From: Bacillus alveayuensis
Lineage (GTDB): Bacteria > Bacillota > Bacilli > Bacillales > Aeribacillaceae
Assembly: GCA_030812955.1 (NCBI GenBank)
Contig: JAUSTR010000001.1
Location: forward strand, 868,001-932,000
Reading direction: 5' to 3'
DNA length: 64,000 bases
Part shown: one piece after another, positions 9,030 through 19,016 of the stretch
Position numbering within the stretch: position 1 is the first letter of the stretch
Layout: each line of letters begins with the position of its first letter
Program-made: the position numbers and the translations under genes
The notes under the pieces: generated by a model
What the model was told of the DNA's origin: nothing
What the model saw: the letters and a program-made list of their open reading frames with translations, nothing else
The model's database searches: none

Positions 9030-11618
9030 ATGGCAGCATATACGCCGATGATACAACAATATTTAAAAATTAAGGCAGACTATAAGGATGCCTTTTTATT
9101 TTTCCGTTTAGGTGATTTTTACGAAATGTTTTTTGAGGATGCGATTAAAGCTTCCCAAGAATTAGAAATCACGTTAACGAGCCGTGATGGGGGAGCAAAA
9201 GAGCGCATTCCAATGTGCGGTGTGCCTTATCACTCTGCATGGAGTTATATCGAACAACTAATAGAAAAAGGTTACAAAGTAGCAATATGTGAGCAAACAG
9301 AGGATCCGAAGCAAGCAAAAGGCGTTGTCAAAAGAGAGGTTGTCCAATTAGTCACCCCTGGTACGTTAATGGACGGAAAAGCCCTTCAAGATAAAGAGAA
9401 CAATTTTATTGCTGCACTAAATGTAGACGAATTTCTTTATGGACTAGCCTTAACAGATTTAACTACAGGTGAATCGAATGTGACGCTTCTTTCGAATATA
9501 GAGGATGTTATTAGTGAGCTTTATTCCAATCATGTTCGTGAAATTGTTGTCGATCCACAGTTTCCGGAAGAAATAAAAAAGAAAATTTCAGAACGATGTG
9601 CCGTAACGTTTTCCTTTGAGTCGGAAACGGACCTCCTTAATCATTTTCAAAACCTGATTGAACATTTACACGATGAAAGATTAAAAAAGACGTTTGCACG
9701 TTTATATCACTATTTAAAGAGAACGCAAAAGCGAAGCTTAGACCATCTTCAAAAAGTCAAGTTTTATCAGCTTCAAGATTATTTAAAGATGGATTTATAT
9801 TCAAAACGTAATTTAGAATTAACGGAAACGATTCGAACGAAAGGTAAGAAGGGTTCGCTCCTTTGGCTTTTGGATGAAACAAAGACGGCGATGGGTGGGC
9901 GCATGTTAAAGCAATGGATTGATCGGCCACTTCTTGATCTCCAAAAGATTGAAACGCGTTTAAATATGGTCGAAACTTTGATCGATCATTATTTTGAACG
10001 TGAAGAATTAAGAGAATTATTGAAGGAAGTTTATGATTTAGAACGGCTATCCGGCCGTGTAGCGTTTGGAAATGCAAATGCAAGAGATTTAATTCAATTG
10101 AAAAAATCATTGCAGAAAATACCAGCTATTAAGAAAATCATTTCATCGTTTAACAACGATTATGCGAAAAAAATTTCAAGAGAAATTGATCCTTGCGAAG
10201 ATTTAGCAGAATTACTAGAAATAGCCCTTGACCCAAACCCTCCTCTTTCTGTAAAAGAAGGAAATATTATTAAAGACGGTTTTCATGAAAAGCTTGATCA
10301 ATATCGTGATGCAAGTCGGAACGGGAAGAAATGGATTGCAGAGCTCGAACAAAGAGAGCGTGAACATACAGGTATTAAATCATTAAAAGTAGGATTTAAT
10401 AAAGTGTTCGGCTACTATATTGAAGTAACGAAGGCGAATCTTCATTTATTGCCAGAGGGCCGTTATGAACGAAAGCAAACACTTGCTAATGCCGAGCGCT
10501 ACGTGACACCTGAATTAAAGGAAAAAGAAGCATTAATATTAGAAGCAGAAGAAAAAAGTGTTGAGCTTGAATACGAATTATTTGTTCAAATTCGTGATCG
10601 TGTGAAAGAGTATATAAAACGCCTGCAGCTATTGGCAAAGCAAATAAGTGAACTAGATGTTTTACAATGCTTTGCTGTCGTCAGTGAGGAGCGCCATTAT
10701 ACAAAGCCGAGATTTTCTCATAATGAGTTATCCATTAAAGATGGTCGTCACCCGGTTGTAGAAAAGGTGATGAATTCAGGGGATTATGTTCCAAATGATT
10801 GTCTCATGAAAAATGGTCGAAACCTCCTCCTTATTACAGGTCCAAATATGTCAGGGAAAAGCACATACATGAGGCAAATTGCTTTGACAGCCATTTTAGC
10901 GCAAATCGGTTGCTTCGTACCAGCATCCGAAGCGGTGCTGCCGTTATTTGACCAAATTTTTACAAGAATTGGTGCGGCTGACGATTTAGTATCTGGCCAA
11001 AGTACGTTTATGGTGGAAATGCTAGAAGCGAAAAATGCGATCGATCATGCCACCTCGCAAAGCTTAATATTATTTGACGAAATTGGCCGTGGTACTTCCA
11101 CATATGATGGAATGGCCTTAGCGCAGGCGATGATCGAGTATATACATGACCATATTGGCGCCAAAACCTTATTTTCGACACATTATCATGAACTAACAGT
11201 TCTTGAACAAAACCTTGAACATTTACAAAACGTTCATGTAAGTGCAGTTGAAGAAAATGGAAAAGTCGTGTTCCTCCATAAAGTCAAGGAAGGTGCAGCA
11301 GATAAAAGCTATGGGATTCATGTCGCAGAGCTTGCGCAGTTGCCCGATCAAGTCATTGAACGAGCGAAAGAGCTGTTACGCCAGTTTGAAGAGGAATATC
11401 AGCATGGTAAAATCGAACAACCTGTGAAAGAAGCAATGCAATTATCGTTATTTGAAGAGGCGGAAATTCAGTCGGACAAAAAAAGGGCAACGAACCTAGA
11501 AAAAAAAGAATACGAGGTGATTCAACATATAAAATCATTAGACTTACTAGATATGACTCCTCTTGATGCGATGAATGAATTATACAAGATCCAAAAGAAG
11601 TTAAAAAACTTGAGGTGA
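9030..11618 (+). CDS. mutS: DNA mismatch repair protein MutS
   Basis: 862-aa mismatch-recognition ATPase. The mismatch-contact motif is intact (FYEMFFEDA near residue 35). The clamp and lever domains follow, then the ATPase with the Walker A sequence [10 protein letters not shown] near residue 605 and the Walker B/signature [14 protein letters not shown]. The start is the ATG giving [13 protein letters not shown], with GGGGG 7 nt upstream; the 20-codon upstream extension matches no MutS. The last codons supply the RBS of mutL, so mutS-mutL are coupled. TATAAT at 8959-8964 is a likely -10, without a convincing -35. Confidence 0.98.
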   Translation: MAAYTPMIQQYLKIKADYKDAFLFFRLGDFYEMFFEDAIKASQELEITLTSRDGGAKERIPMCGVPYHSAWSYIEQLIEKGYKVAICEQTEDPKQAKGVVKREVVQLVTPGTLMDGKALQDKENNFIAALNVDEFLYGLALTDLTTGESNVTLLSNIEDVISELYSNHVREIVVDPQFPEEIKKKISERCAVTFSFESETDLLNHFQNLIEHLHDERLKKTFARLYHYLKRTQKRSLDHLQKVKFYQLQDYLKMDLYSKRNLELTETIRTKGKKGSLLWLLDETKTAMGGRMLKQWIDRPLLDLQKIETRLNMVETLIDHYFEREELRELLKEVYDLERLSGRVAFGNANARDLIQLKKSLQKIPAIKKIISSFNNDYAKKISREIDPCEDLAELLEIALDPNPPLSVKEGNIIKDGFHEKLDQYRDASRNGKKWIAELEQREREHTGIKSLKVGFNKVFGYYIEVTKANLHLLPEGRYERKQTLANAERYVTPELKEKEALILEAEEKSVELEYELFVQIRDRVKEYIKRLQLLAKQISELDVLQCFAVVSEERHYTKPRFSHNELSIKDGRHPVVEKVMNSGDYVPNDCLMKNGRNLLLITGPNMSGKSTYMRQIALTAILAQIGCFVPASEAVLPLFDQIFTRIGAADDLVSGQSTFMVEMLEAKNAIDHATSQSLILFDEIGRGTSTYDGMALAQAMIEYIHDHIGAKTLFSTHYHELTVLEQNLEHLQNVHVSAVEENGKVVFLHKVKEGAADKSYGIHVAELAQLPDQVIERAKELLRQFEEEYQHGKIEQPVKEAMQLSLFEEAEIQSDKKRATNLEKKEYEVIQHIKSLDLLDMTPLDAMNELYKIQKKLKNLR

Positions 11619-11622
11619 GAAT

Positions 11623-13491
11623 ATGGGGAAGATCATCCGTTTAGATGATCAGCTTTCGAATAAAATTGCTGCAGGGGAAGTAGTAGAACGGCCAGCATCT
11701 GTTGTGAAGGAGCTCGTGGAAAATGCCATTGATGCACATGCTACCGTTATTGAAATTGAAGTGGAAGAAGCAGGGCTAAGCAAAATTCGTGTGATGGATA
11801 ATGGCGATGGGATTGAAAAGGATGATTGTATCAATGCTTTCCACCGCCATGCCACGAGCAAAATAAAAGATGAAAATGACCTTTTTCGCATTCAAACACT
11901 TGGATTTCGCGGTGAAGCATTACCGAGTATTGCTTCCGTTTCTCACATAGAAATGAAAACTAGTACAGGTGATGGACCTGGAACGAGAATGGTCCTTGTT
12001 GGTGGACAAATTCAAACACATGAATCTTATTCAAGCCGAAAAGGTACGGAAATCATTGTAACGAATTTATTTTTCAACACACCGGCACGACTAAAATATA
12101 TGAAAACCGTCCATACCGAGCTCGGAAATATTTCAGATATTGTCAATCGGTTAGCACTTGCTCATCCAAATATTTCATTTAAATTAAGCCACAATGGGAA
12201 ACGATTGCTATATACGAACGGTCAAGGAGATGTAAGACACGTCATTGCCGCGATTTACGGGTTATCTGTTGCCAAAAAAATGGTGCCTATCCGCATCGAA
12301 TCTCTTGATTTTGATATCAATGGCTATATATCTTATCCAGAGGTGACGAGAGCATCACGCAATTATATTTCAACGATCATTAATGGTCGTTTTATAAAAA
12401 ACTATTCAATCGTCAATGCGATTTTAGATGGATATCACACATTACTCCCTGTTGGGAGGTATCCAATAGCGGTTTTAGTAATAAACATGGATCCGATTTT
12501 AGTCGATGTGAATGTTCATCCGGCAAAACTAGAAGTGCGCATTAGTAAAGAAAAAGAGCTTTACGATCTTATTACGAAGGGGATTCAAGATGCTTTTAAG
12601 AAAAAGCAATTGATTCCCGAACTTACATCATCGATTCCGAAACGAAAAGTCCAAAAAGAGCAACAATCATTCCAATTTGAGCATCTTCTTCATGAAGAAA
12701 AAGAGTTCCAACAATCTGTTTTCACAAAGGAGCGATTGCAGCCATATGACAAGGACGAAACGACCTTAGAGGTGGAACAAAACGAGGGAGCGGCGCAAGA
12801 AGAAGTACCGTCCATGATCGAAAACATCGATTTCACGCCGATTGATGAAGAATTACCTGATCATGATTTTGAAGATGAAGAGCCGGAATGTGTTGATCAA
12901 AACGAAAGTCGAGTTCCACCGATGTATCCAATTGGACAAATGCATGGAACCTATATATTAGCTCAAAATGAAAACGGCCTTTATATCATCGACCAGCATG
13001 CTGCTCAAGAACGAATAAAATATGAATATTATCGTGAAAAAGTAGGTGAAATAGCGGAAGAGGTTCAACAATTATTAGTTCCTATAACTTTTACGTATTC
13101 AACAGATGAAGCTTTCATCATTGAATTGCATAAAGATGATTTGGCAAAAGTTGGGGTGTTTTTAGAAGACTTTGGACGCAATAGCTATATCGTTCGTTCC
13201 CACCCGACTTGGTTTCCAAAAGGAGAGGAAAAAGAAATTATTGAGGAAATCATTCAGCAAGTATTAGATGATCAAAAAATTGATATTAAAAAACTGCGTG
13301 AAGAAGCTGCAGTTATGATGAGCTGTAAAGGGTCCATCAAGGCAAATCAACATTTACGGAATGATGAAATATTTGCTTTACTTGAATCATTACGAAAAAC
13401 GAGTGATCCCTTTACATGTCCGCACGGTAGACCAATTATCATTCACTTTTCCACATATGAAATGGAAAAAATGTTTAAACGGGTGATGTAG
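11623..13491 (+). CDS. mutL: DNA mismatch repair protein MutL
   Basis: 622-aa GHKL ATPase/endonuclease that acts downstream of MutS. The N-terminal motifs ENAIDA, DNGDGIE and GFRGEAL form the ATP site. A ~130-residue acidic linker follows, then the C-terminal domain with the metal-dependent nicking motif [12 protein letters not shown], present in organisms such as Bacillus that lack MutH. The ATG begins 4 nt after the mutS stop, with GAGGTGA as RBS. The length is in the family range. Confidence 0.98.
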   Translation: MGKIIRLDDQLSNKIAAGEVVERPASVVKELVENAIDAHATVIEIEVEEAGLSKIRVMDNGDGIEKDDCINAFHRHATSKIKDENDLFRIQTLGFRGEALPSIASVSHIEMKTSTGDGPGTRMVLVGGQIQTHESYSSRKGTEIIVTNLFFNTPARLKYMKTVHTELGNISDIVNRLALAHPNISFKLSHNGKRLLYTNGQGDVRHVIAAIYGLSVAKKMVPIRIESLDFDINGYISYPEVTRASRNYISTIINGRFIKNYSIVNAILDGYHTLLPVGRYPIAVLVINMDPILVDVNVHPAKLEVRISKEKELYDLITKGIQDAFKKKQLIPELTSSIPKRKVQKEQQSFQFEHLLHEEKEFQQSVFTKERLQPYDKDETTLEVEQNEGAAQEEVPSMIENIDFTPIDEELPDHDFEDEEPECVDQNESRVPPMYPIGQMHGTYILAQNENGLYIIDQHAAQERIKYEYYREKVGEIAEEVQQLLVPITFTYSTDEAFIIELHKDDLAKVGVFLEDFGRNSYIVRSHPTWFPKGEEKEIIEEIIQQVLDDQKIDIKKLREEAAVMMSCKGSIKANQHLRNDEIFALLESLRKTSDPFTCPHGRPIIIHFSTYEMEKMFKRVM

Positions 13492-13590
13492 CCGTTTAAA
13501 ACTTAGATGTATGGACATAATATATTGGTGTTTTCCTTTCAAACATGATAGGATGAAGACGAATATTCTCTTAATTGAAAGAGTGGTGTG

Positions 13591-14535
13591 ATGGAAAACA
13601 AGAAAGAGAAATTAATCGTTTTAATTGGCCCAACTGCTGTTGGGAAAACGAATGTAAGCATTGAGCTAGCAAAAAAGCTAAATGGGGAAATTATTAGTGG
13701 AGATTCTATGCAAATTTATAAAGGAATGGATATCGGGACGGCAAAAATTAAACCTGAAGAAACAGAAGGGGTTCCCCATTATCTTATTGATATAAAAGAT
13801 CCGACTGAATCATTTTCTGCAGCGGAATTTCAGCAGCTTGTCCGCCCGATTATTACAGATATTTTACAGAGAGGGAAGCTTCCCCTCATTGTGGGGGGAA
13901 CAGGATTATATATTCAATCCGTCATTTTTGATTACCAATTTCCTAAGGCGCGTCAAAATGGGATGATTAGACCTGAGCTTGAAAAGAAAGCGAACGAAAT
14001 CGGATATGAGGCGTTATATGAGGAATTGAAAAAAATTGATCCAATCTCAGCCAAAAGCATTCACCCGCATAATGTCCGCCGTGTTATTCGCGCTTTAGAA
14101 TATTATTATGAAACAGGTAAACCGATGAGTGAGAAGAAAGAAAATGGTCAGCATTTGCTGTATGATGTTGCTCTTATTGGCCTAACAATGAAGCGAGAGG
14201 TGTTATATGAGCGGATCAATAAACGTGTGGATAGCATGGTGAAAGAAGGGCTCATACAAGAAGTAAAGTCATTATATGATCGCGGCATCCGCGATTGTCA
14301 ATCCATTCAGGCCATTGGCTATAAAGAGATATATGAATATTTTGATGGACTCATCACCTTAGAGGAAGCTATTGAAAAGCTTAAAAAACATTCGCGGCGA
14401 TATGCAAAGCGCCAATTAACTTGGTTTCGAAATAAAATGGACGTGAAATGGTTTGATATGACGCCACCAGTCCATATTGAAAAAAAGGTAGAAGAAATTT
14501 TTCAATATATAGCAGGAAAGTTGCTTTCTGAATAG
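13591..14535 (+). CDS. miaA: tRNA dimethylallyltransferase
   Basis: 314-aa enzyme that transfers a dimethylallyl group from DMAPP to A37 of tRNAs reading UNN codons, giving i6A37 for MiaB to modify. The P-loop GPTAVGKT is near residue 13, followed by GDSMQIYKGMDIGTAK and GGTGLYIQS. The ATG at 13591 is chosen over the overlapping GTG at 13588 for its better distance from GAAAGAG. A possible promoter, TTGGTG-N18-TAGGAT, lies just upstream. hfq follows at 37 nt, the widespread miaA-hfq pairing. Confidence 0.97.
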   Translation: MENKKEKLIVLIGPTAVGKTNVSIELAKKLNGEIISGDSMQIYKGMDIGTAKIKPEETEGVPHYLIDIKDPTESFSAAEFQQLVRPIITDILQRGKLPLIVGGTGLYIQSVIFDYQFPKARQNGMIRPELEKKANEIGYEALYEELKKIDPISAKSIHPHNVRRVIRALEYYYETGKPMSEKKENGQHLLYDVALIGLTMKREVLYERINKRVDSMVKEGLIQEVKSLYDRGIRDCQSIQAIGYKEIYEYFDGLITLEEAIEKLKKHSRRYAKRQLTWFRNKMDVKWFDMTPPVHIEKKVEEIFQYIAGKLLSE

Positions 14536-14572
14536 AATTATTTACATATAGAGAATAGAGGAGGACGATTTC

Positions 14573-14797
14573 ATGAAGCAATCCATCAATATCCAGGATC
14601 AATTTTTGAACCAATTACGAAAAGACGGCTCATTTGTTACAGTATTTTTGCTTAATGGATTTCAGCTACGCGGCCAAGTAAAAGCTTTTGACAATTTTAC
14701 GGTCTTAATTGAATCTGAAGGGAAACAACAATTAATTTATAAGCATGCCATTTCAACTTTTTCTCCGCAAAAAAATATTCAACTAGAACTTGAATAA
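14573..14797 (+). CDS. hfq: RNA chaperone Hfq
   Basis: 74-aa Sm-like hexameric RNA-binding protein. Sm1 ([24 protein letters not shown] region, residues 8-31) and Sm2 ([11 protein letters not shown]) are intact, and there is no long C-terminal tail, as in Bacillus. It has a strong GAGGAGG RBS. It is probably co-transcribed with miaA and is closed by a terminator. Confidence 0.98.
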   Translation: MKQSINIQDQFLNQLRKDGSFVTVFLLNGFQLRGQVKAFDNFTVLIESEGKQQLIYKHAISTFSPQKNIQLELE

Positions 14798-14811
14798 TCA
14801 ATCGTCCGAAA

Positions 14812-14852
14812 TAAAAGCCGAAAGATGAATTTCATTTTTCGGCTTTTATTTA
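14812..14852 (+). terminator. Rho-independent terminator after hfq
   Basis: AAAAGCCGAAA / TTTCGGCTTTT stem followed by a T-rich tail. Confidence 0.9.
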
Positions 14853-14866
14853 TTATGAAAAATATG

Positions 14867-14896
14867 GTTTATCCACTCCTCCCTCTTGCATACAAA
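14867..14896 (+). promoter_or_regulatory. Candidate sigma-E promoter for spoVK
   Basis: GTTTATC, 15 nt, CATACAAA. This is one mismatch in each hexamer-like box from the sigma-E pattern GHATAHH-N14/16-CATAHAHT. B. subtilis spoVK is a mother-cell sigma-E gene, which fits. Confidence 0.5.
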
Positions 14897-15002
14897 TAAA
14901 TAATGAATATTTCTTGGGAAAGCGCAAGTTTCATCAATTTTTTCATCAATCTTCAGAGAAACTTGTTTTTTGTCGAAAAGAGTAGATAAAGAGGTGAGCT
15001 CG

Positions 15003-15971
15003 GTGGATCAAGCAGTGACATTAAAAAACAATGGACAAATTAATATTGTTTTAAATCATCAAAGCAGCTCATCAACGAAAATAACGTCGCAAAAGGCGCA
15101 AACGTATGAAATAGCGATTCCTAAATCGTCAGCTAAGCATCAAATTTTAAAGGAAATTGAAAAAGAAATGAGCTCTCTTGTCGGAATGGAAGAAATGAAA
15201 AAGCTGATCAAAGAAATATATGCGTGGATTTTTGTCAATAAAAAACGCGAAGAAAAAGGCTTAAAAGCTGGGAAACAAGCGCTTCATATGATGTTTAAAG
15301 GGAACCCAGGAACAGGAAAAACAACGATTGCCCGATTAATAGCGAAATTGTTTTATCAAATGAATGTCCTGTCAAAGGGACATTTAATTGAAGCTGAACG
15401 AGCTGATTTAGTAGGGGAATATATCGGTCATACGGCGCAAAAAACGAGAGATTTAATCAAAAAGGCATTGGGGGGAATTTTGTTTATTGATGAAGCGTAT
15501 TCATTAGCCCGAGGCGGGGAAAAAGATTTTGGTAAAGAAGCGATTGATACACTTGTCAAGCATATGGAGGATAAACAACATGATTTTGTTCTAATTTTAG
15601 CTGGATACCCTCGGGAAATGGATCAATTTTTATCGTTAAATCCAGGGTTAATGTCTAGATTTCCAATCGTGATCGAATTCCCAGATTATTCTGTTGAAGA
15701 ACTATTGGATATTGCAAAAATGATGGTGAAAGAAAAAGAATATCGATTTAGTAAAGAGGCTGAACAAAAGCTTAAAGAGCATTTAATCCAAATGAAACAT
15801 CATACTCATCCAACAAGGTTCTCAAATGCTCGATATGTCCGAAATATTATTGAAAAGTCGATTCGTGCTCAAGCGTTCAGGTTATTGCTTTATGACCAAT
15901 ATTCTACGGAAGATTTATTAACAATAAAAAGCCAAGATTTAAAGTTTCAAGATGAAGCAGCCTTATCATAA
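15003..15971 (+). CDS. spoVK: Stage V sporulation protein K (AAA ATPase)
   Basis: 322-aa AAA+ protein of the CbbX/SpoVK type, required for spore maturation. Walker A GNPGTGKTT lies near residue 100 and Walker B ILFIDEAY near 160. The GTG at 15003 is preferred because it follows AAGAGGTGA by 6 nt and yields MDQAVTLKNNGQINI, aligning with known SpoVK; a TTG at 14970 would put the RBS inside the gene. The end of the gene overlaps a hairpin. Confidence 0.95.
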   Translation: MDQAVTLKNNGQINIVLNHQSSSSTKITSQKAQTYEIAIPKSSAKHQILKEIEKEMSSLVGMEEMKKLIKEIYAWIFVNKKREEKGLKAGKQALHMMFKGNPGTGKTTIARLIAKLFYQMNVLSKGHLIEAERADLVGEYIGHTAQKTRDLIKKALGGILFIDEAYSLARGGEKDFGKEAIDTLVKHMEDKQHDFVLILAGYPREMDQFLSLNPGLMSRFPIVIEFPDYSVEELLDIAKMMVKEKEYRFSKEAEQKLKEHLIQMKHHTHPTRFSNARYVRNIIEKSIRAQAFRLLLYDQYSTEDLLTIKSQDLKFQDEAALS

Positions 15972-15981
15972 GGCTGCTTTA
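15955..15981. terminator. Hairpin at the end of spoVK
   Basis: AAGCAGCCTTA / TAAGGCTGCTT inverted repeat spanning the spoVK stop. The tail has few Ts on the plus strand. It may serve as a barrier between two convergent genes. Confidence 0.5.
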
Positions 15982-16009
15982 TAAGTTATATTAAAAAACG
16001 TAATTCCAG

Positions 16010-16627
16010 TTAAAACGTTTCATTTTTTGATCGAAAGGATTTACTCGGCAATCTCCATTTAAACGAATAGCTTAATACTCGCAAAATGACAATAATTGCA
16101 AATAATGCATAAAGCTCCTCTGGTGTATCAGCTATTTTAAAGCCGATCATAAGACCAGCTAATATTGCCCAAACGGCATAAATTTCTTCCCGTAAAACTA
16201 GCGGCTTTCTTTGTGCTAATAAATCGCGAATGATCCCTCCACCAGTACCAGTGAGAACGGCTGCGACAACTGCTGCACTAATCGGATGGTTCATATGAAC
16301 AGCATAAAGAGCACCTTGGATCGAAAAAGCGGATAAGCCGATTGCATCTGTGAAATGACCCCATTTGCGCCAATGCTTTAACATATTATGCGGAAACAAA
16401 AAGACGATCGTCATCGCCACTATGGCGATATTAAAAAGTAATCCTTGATCCCATAGTGCCGAAACAGGAACTCCTAGCAGCAAGTTTCGAATCGCTCCTC
16501 CACCAAAAGCGGTAACAATTCCAAGCATATAAACGCCAAACAAATCATAATCTTCTTCCATCGCAACAATGGCTCCACTTATAGCAAAAGCAATCGTCCC
16601 AATAATGTTGAAAACGTCCCAAGTCAT
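16010..16627 (-). CDS. TRIC/UPF0126-family membrane channel protein
   Basis: 205-aa integral membrane protein of the trimeric intracellular cation channel (UPF0126, YvgT-like) family. It shows the family's internal duplication: each half carries a glycine motif followed by Arg (FGGGAIRNLL near residue 42 and TGGGIIRDLL near 128), plus about seven hydrophobic helices. The RBS AAAGGGAG precedes the ATG on the minus strand. Prokaryotic TRICs conduct monovalent cations; the physiological role here is unknown. It is convergent with spoVK. Confidence 0.85.
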   Translation of the reverse strand: MTWDVFNIIGTIAFAISGAIVAMEEDYDLFGVYMLGIVTAFGGGAIRNLLLGVPVSALWDQGLLFNIAIVAMTIVFLFPHNMLKHWRKWGHFTDAIGLSAFSIQGALYAVHMNHPISAAVVAAVLTGTGGGIIRDLLAQRKPLVLREEIYAVWAILAGLMIGFKIADTPEELYALFAIIVILRVLSYSFKWRLPSKSFRSKNETF

Positions 16628-16911
16628 CTGATGTACTCCCTTTGATCAAACTTCATAACCGTTATGATTTTATCATCATTTGAAGGAATTGCAATCCTTT
16701 TCTTATCTCATTGATCAAGATTTTGGCGGAATGTTGTTTGTACCTTTTCACGTTCATCTGCAACTTTTTTGTTGAAAACTTACCAATCGATGAAGGAAGG
16801 TGGTGACTAGTAGAAAAGAAAAATGTTTGATATGATAAGATCTAGGAGAGACAAAGCTGGAAATGGTTCGACGTAATATACATAACCGCATTCATGACAT
16901 AAAAAACAATT
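16628..16911. other. Intergenic region where hflX stands in B. subtilis
   Basis: I see no gene here. In B. subtilis the GTPase gene hflX (ynbA) lies between spoVK and ynbB; no trace of its GTPase motifs is visible in any frame. The only signals are a TGATATGATAAGAT -10-like stretch around 16830 and the flank of the MITE that follows. Confidence 0.5.
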
Positions 16912-16922
16912 GTCCCATAGCA

Positions 16923-17029
16923 CAAGCGTTGATTATCCATTATTTTACTTAAACATACAGAATCGTATGGCAGAAAAGCTAGAAATAGAGCCATCTCAAC
17001 TGGTTATTATTGGTTAATCAACACGTCTG
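16923..17029 (-). mobile_element. 107-bp MITE, family B copy 1, with 11-bp target duplication
   Basis: It starts CAAGCGTTGATTATCC and ends GGTTAATCAACACGTCTG, giving imperfect terminal inverted repeats. It is flanked by an exact 11-bp direct repeat GTCCCATAGCA (16912-16922 and 17030-17040). It is identical in length to the copy at 45767-45873, which lies in the opposite orientation. Its interior encodes the short frame EKLEIEPSQLVIIG-stop, also seen in the larger remnant at 20419-20616. It is about 130 nt upstream of ynbB. Confidence 0.85.
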
Positions 17030-17162
17030 GTCCCATAGCATTTTTCATCATAAACGTTACTGAAAACAGAGTAAGAAAATTTGAATGCCTTTAGTTTATG
17101 TTTCCGAATCATCCAATGCAGCATATCGTGAAAAAATATTGTCAATAGGAAGGAACATCAAG

Positions 17163-18431
17163 ATGTATCAATATTTACGCCACGGAAAAAAACTTTCTCT
17201 TATTGTCGAAAAGGTGGAAGAAAAAATAAAAGATATTCATACGCAAATTGACCGCAAAGTCGAAGCGAACCAATTTCGTGTTTTAAAAAGCTTTCAAAAA
17301 TTTAAAGTTAGTGATAGCCATTTTAACCCTTCAACTGGCTATGGATATGATGACATCGGCCGTGATACATTAGAGAACATTTATGCAGATGTTTTTGGCG
17401 GGGAAAGTGCACTCGTCCGTCCGCAAATTATTTCAGGTACACATGCCATTTCAATCGCTTTATTTGGCGTTCTTCGCCCTGGAGACGAACTGATTTACAT
17501 AACCGGAAAGCCGTATGACACGTTGGAAGAAATCGTTGGAATTCGAGGAAATGGTACAGGTTCGTTAAAAGAGTTTCATATTGACTATAAGACGGTTGAC
17601 TTAACAAATGATGGGAAAATTAACTATGAAGCTATTCAAAAAGCTATAACCAAAAAAACAAAGATGATAGGGATTCAGCGATCAAAAGGCTATGCAACAC
17701 GTCCTTCATTTACGGTTTCGCAAATAAAAGAAATGATCGAATTTGTCAAGTCGATAAAGTCAGATCTAGTTGTTTTTGTGGACAATTGTTATGGGGAATT
17801 TGTAGAAGAATTAGAACCGTGCCATGTGGGAGCTGATTTAATGGCAGGATCTCTCATCAAAAACCCTGGTGGTGGGTTAGCGAAAACAGGTGGTTATATT
17901 GTTGGGAAAAAACCTTTCGTTGAAACTTGTTCATATCGGATGACATCACCTGGAATTGGCGCTGAGGCAGGTGCTTCTTTATATAGCCTACAAGAAATGT
18001 ATCAAGGCTTTTTCCTCGCCCCACATGTTGTCGGTCAAGCATTAAAAGGAGCCGTTTTTACATCGGCTATGTTAGAAGAAGTTGGATTAAAAACAGACCC
18101 ACATTGGCAAGCTTTTCGAACGGATTTGATCCAATCTGTTCAATTCGATCATCAAGATATGATGGTTGCCTTTTGCCAAGCAATTCAATATGCATCACCT
18201 GTGAATTCTCATGTAACACCTTATCCAAGCAATATGCCGGGCTATGAGGATGATGTCATCATGGCTGCAGGTACTTTTATACAAGGTTCTAGCATTGAGC
18301 TTTCAGCCGATGGACCGATTCGACCTCCTTATGTGGCCTATGTGCAAGGTGGTTTAACATATGAACATGTAAAAATTGCCATTTGTTATACCTTAGATCA
18401 ATTAATAGAAAAGAATATTTTAAATATTTAG
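17163..18431 (+). CDS. ynbB: YnbB-type PLP-dependent lyase (aluminium resistance family)
   Basis: 422-aa fold-type I PLP enzyme annotated as cystathionine beta-lyase/methionine gamma-lyase-like. Family landmarks are STGYGYDDIGRD, RPQIISGTHAI and the active-site lysine region GSLIKNPGGGLAKTGGY. The start is the ATG at 17163 (MYQYLRHGKKLS) with AGGAAGGAA 9 nt upstream; an upstream in-frame ATG at 17085 lacks an RBS and adds 26 residues not found in YnbB. It is followed directly by glnRA, as in B. subtilis. The real substrate is not established. Confidence 0.9.
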   Translation: MYQYLRHGKKLSLIVEKVEEKIKDIHTQIDRKVEANQFRVLKSFQKFKVSDSHFNPSTGYGYDDIGRDTLENIYADVFGGESALVRPQIISGTHAISIALFGVLRPGDELIYITGKPYDTLEEIVGIRGNGTGSLKEFHIDYKTVDLTNDGKINYEAIQKAITKKTKMIGIQRSKGYATRPSFTVSQIKEMIEFVKSIKSDLVVFVDNCYGEFVEELEPCHVGADLMAGSLIKNPGGGLAKTGGYIVGKKPFVETCSYRMTSPGIGAEAGASLYSLQEMYQGFFLAPHVVGQALKGAVFTSAMLEEVGLKTDPHWQAFRTDLIQSVQFDHQDMMVAFCQAIQYASPVNSHVTPYPSNMPGYEDDVIMAAGTFIQGSSIELSADGPIRPPYVAYVQGGLTYEHVKIAICYTLDQLIEKNILNI

Positions 18432-18466
18432 GAAGGGAACCCCTTTCTTTTTTGATGAAATTTTTG

Positions 18467-18483
18467 TGTTATAATTCCTAACA
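18467..18483 (+). promoter_or_regulatory. GlnR operator 1 of glnRA
   Basis: TGTTATAATTCCTAACA, an exact TGTNA-N7-TNACA dyad, upstream of the glnRA -35. Confidence 0.85.
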
Positions 18484-18488
18484 TATTA

Positions 18489-18518
18489 TTGACAATAAAT
18501 ATAACATTGATTTATAAT
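18489..18518 (+). promoter_or_regulatory. glnRA sigma-A promoter with GlnR operator 2
   Basis: TTGACA, 18 nt, TATAAT: perfect hexamers. The -35 overlaps a second GlnR dyad, TGACAATAAATATAACA (18490-18506), one mismatch from consensus and about two helical turns from operator 1, as in B. subtilis. Confidence 0.85.
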
Positions 18519-18551
18519 AACATTAAGTTCTTCGGAAGGAGGGAGTATACA

Positions 18552-18956
18552 TTGAGTGATCAAATTAGACGTTCCATGCCATTATTTCCGATCGGTATCG
18601 TTATGCAATTAACGGAACTTTCCGCACGACAAATTCGCTATTATGAAGAGCATGGACTCGTTTCTCCCGCAAGAACAGAAGGTAATAGAAGATTGTTTTC
18701 CTTCAATGATGTTGATAAATTATTAGAGATTAAGTCACTAATTGAAAAAGGCGTCAACATGGCTGGGATTAAGCAAATTTTTGCAGCGAAGAATGAACCA
18801 TCTAATCAAGCCGTTGAACCGAAAATTGAAAAAGCTGAGAAACCTGATTTAAGCGATGCGGAATTACGAAAGCTTCTAAAAGAAGAATTATTACAAGCAG
18901 GAAGGATGCATCGAGTTACATTAAGACAAGGAGATATGTCTAGGTTTTTTCATTAA
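18552..18956 (+). CDS. glnR: Glutamine synthetase repressor GlnR (MerR family)
   Basis: 134-aa MerR-type repressor controlled by feedback-inhibited glutamine synthetase; it represses glnRA and related genes when nitrogen is in excess. The N-terminal winged helix ([30 protein letters not shown]) is followed by a C-terminal tail ending [10 protein letters not shown], the autoinhibitory glutamine synthetase-sensing segment. The start is TTG at 18552 behind GGAAGGAGGG; the open frame upstream runs through the operator and promoter and is not coding. It forms an operon with glnA. Confidence 0.95.
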   Translation: MSDQIRRSMPLFPIGIVMQLTELSARQIRYYEEHGLVSPARTEGNRRLFSFNDVDKLLEIKSLIEKGVNMAGIKQIFAAKNEPSNQAVEPKIEKAEKPDLSDAELRKLLKEELLQAGRMHRVTLRQGDMSRFFH

Positions 18957-19016
18957 TATTGTGTTTGAAAATTTTAAAAATAAATATTTATATGAAAATG
19001 GGAGGAGTTTTTGAAT

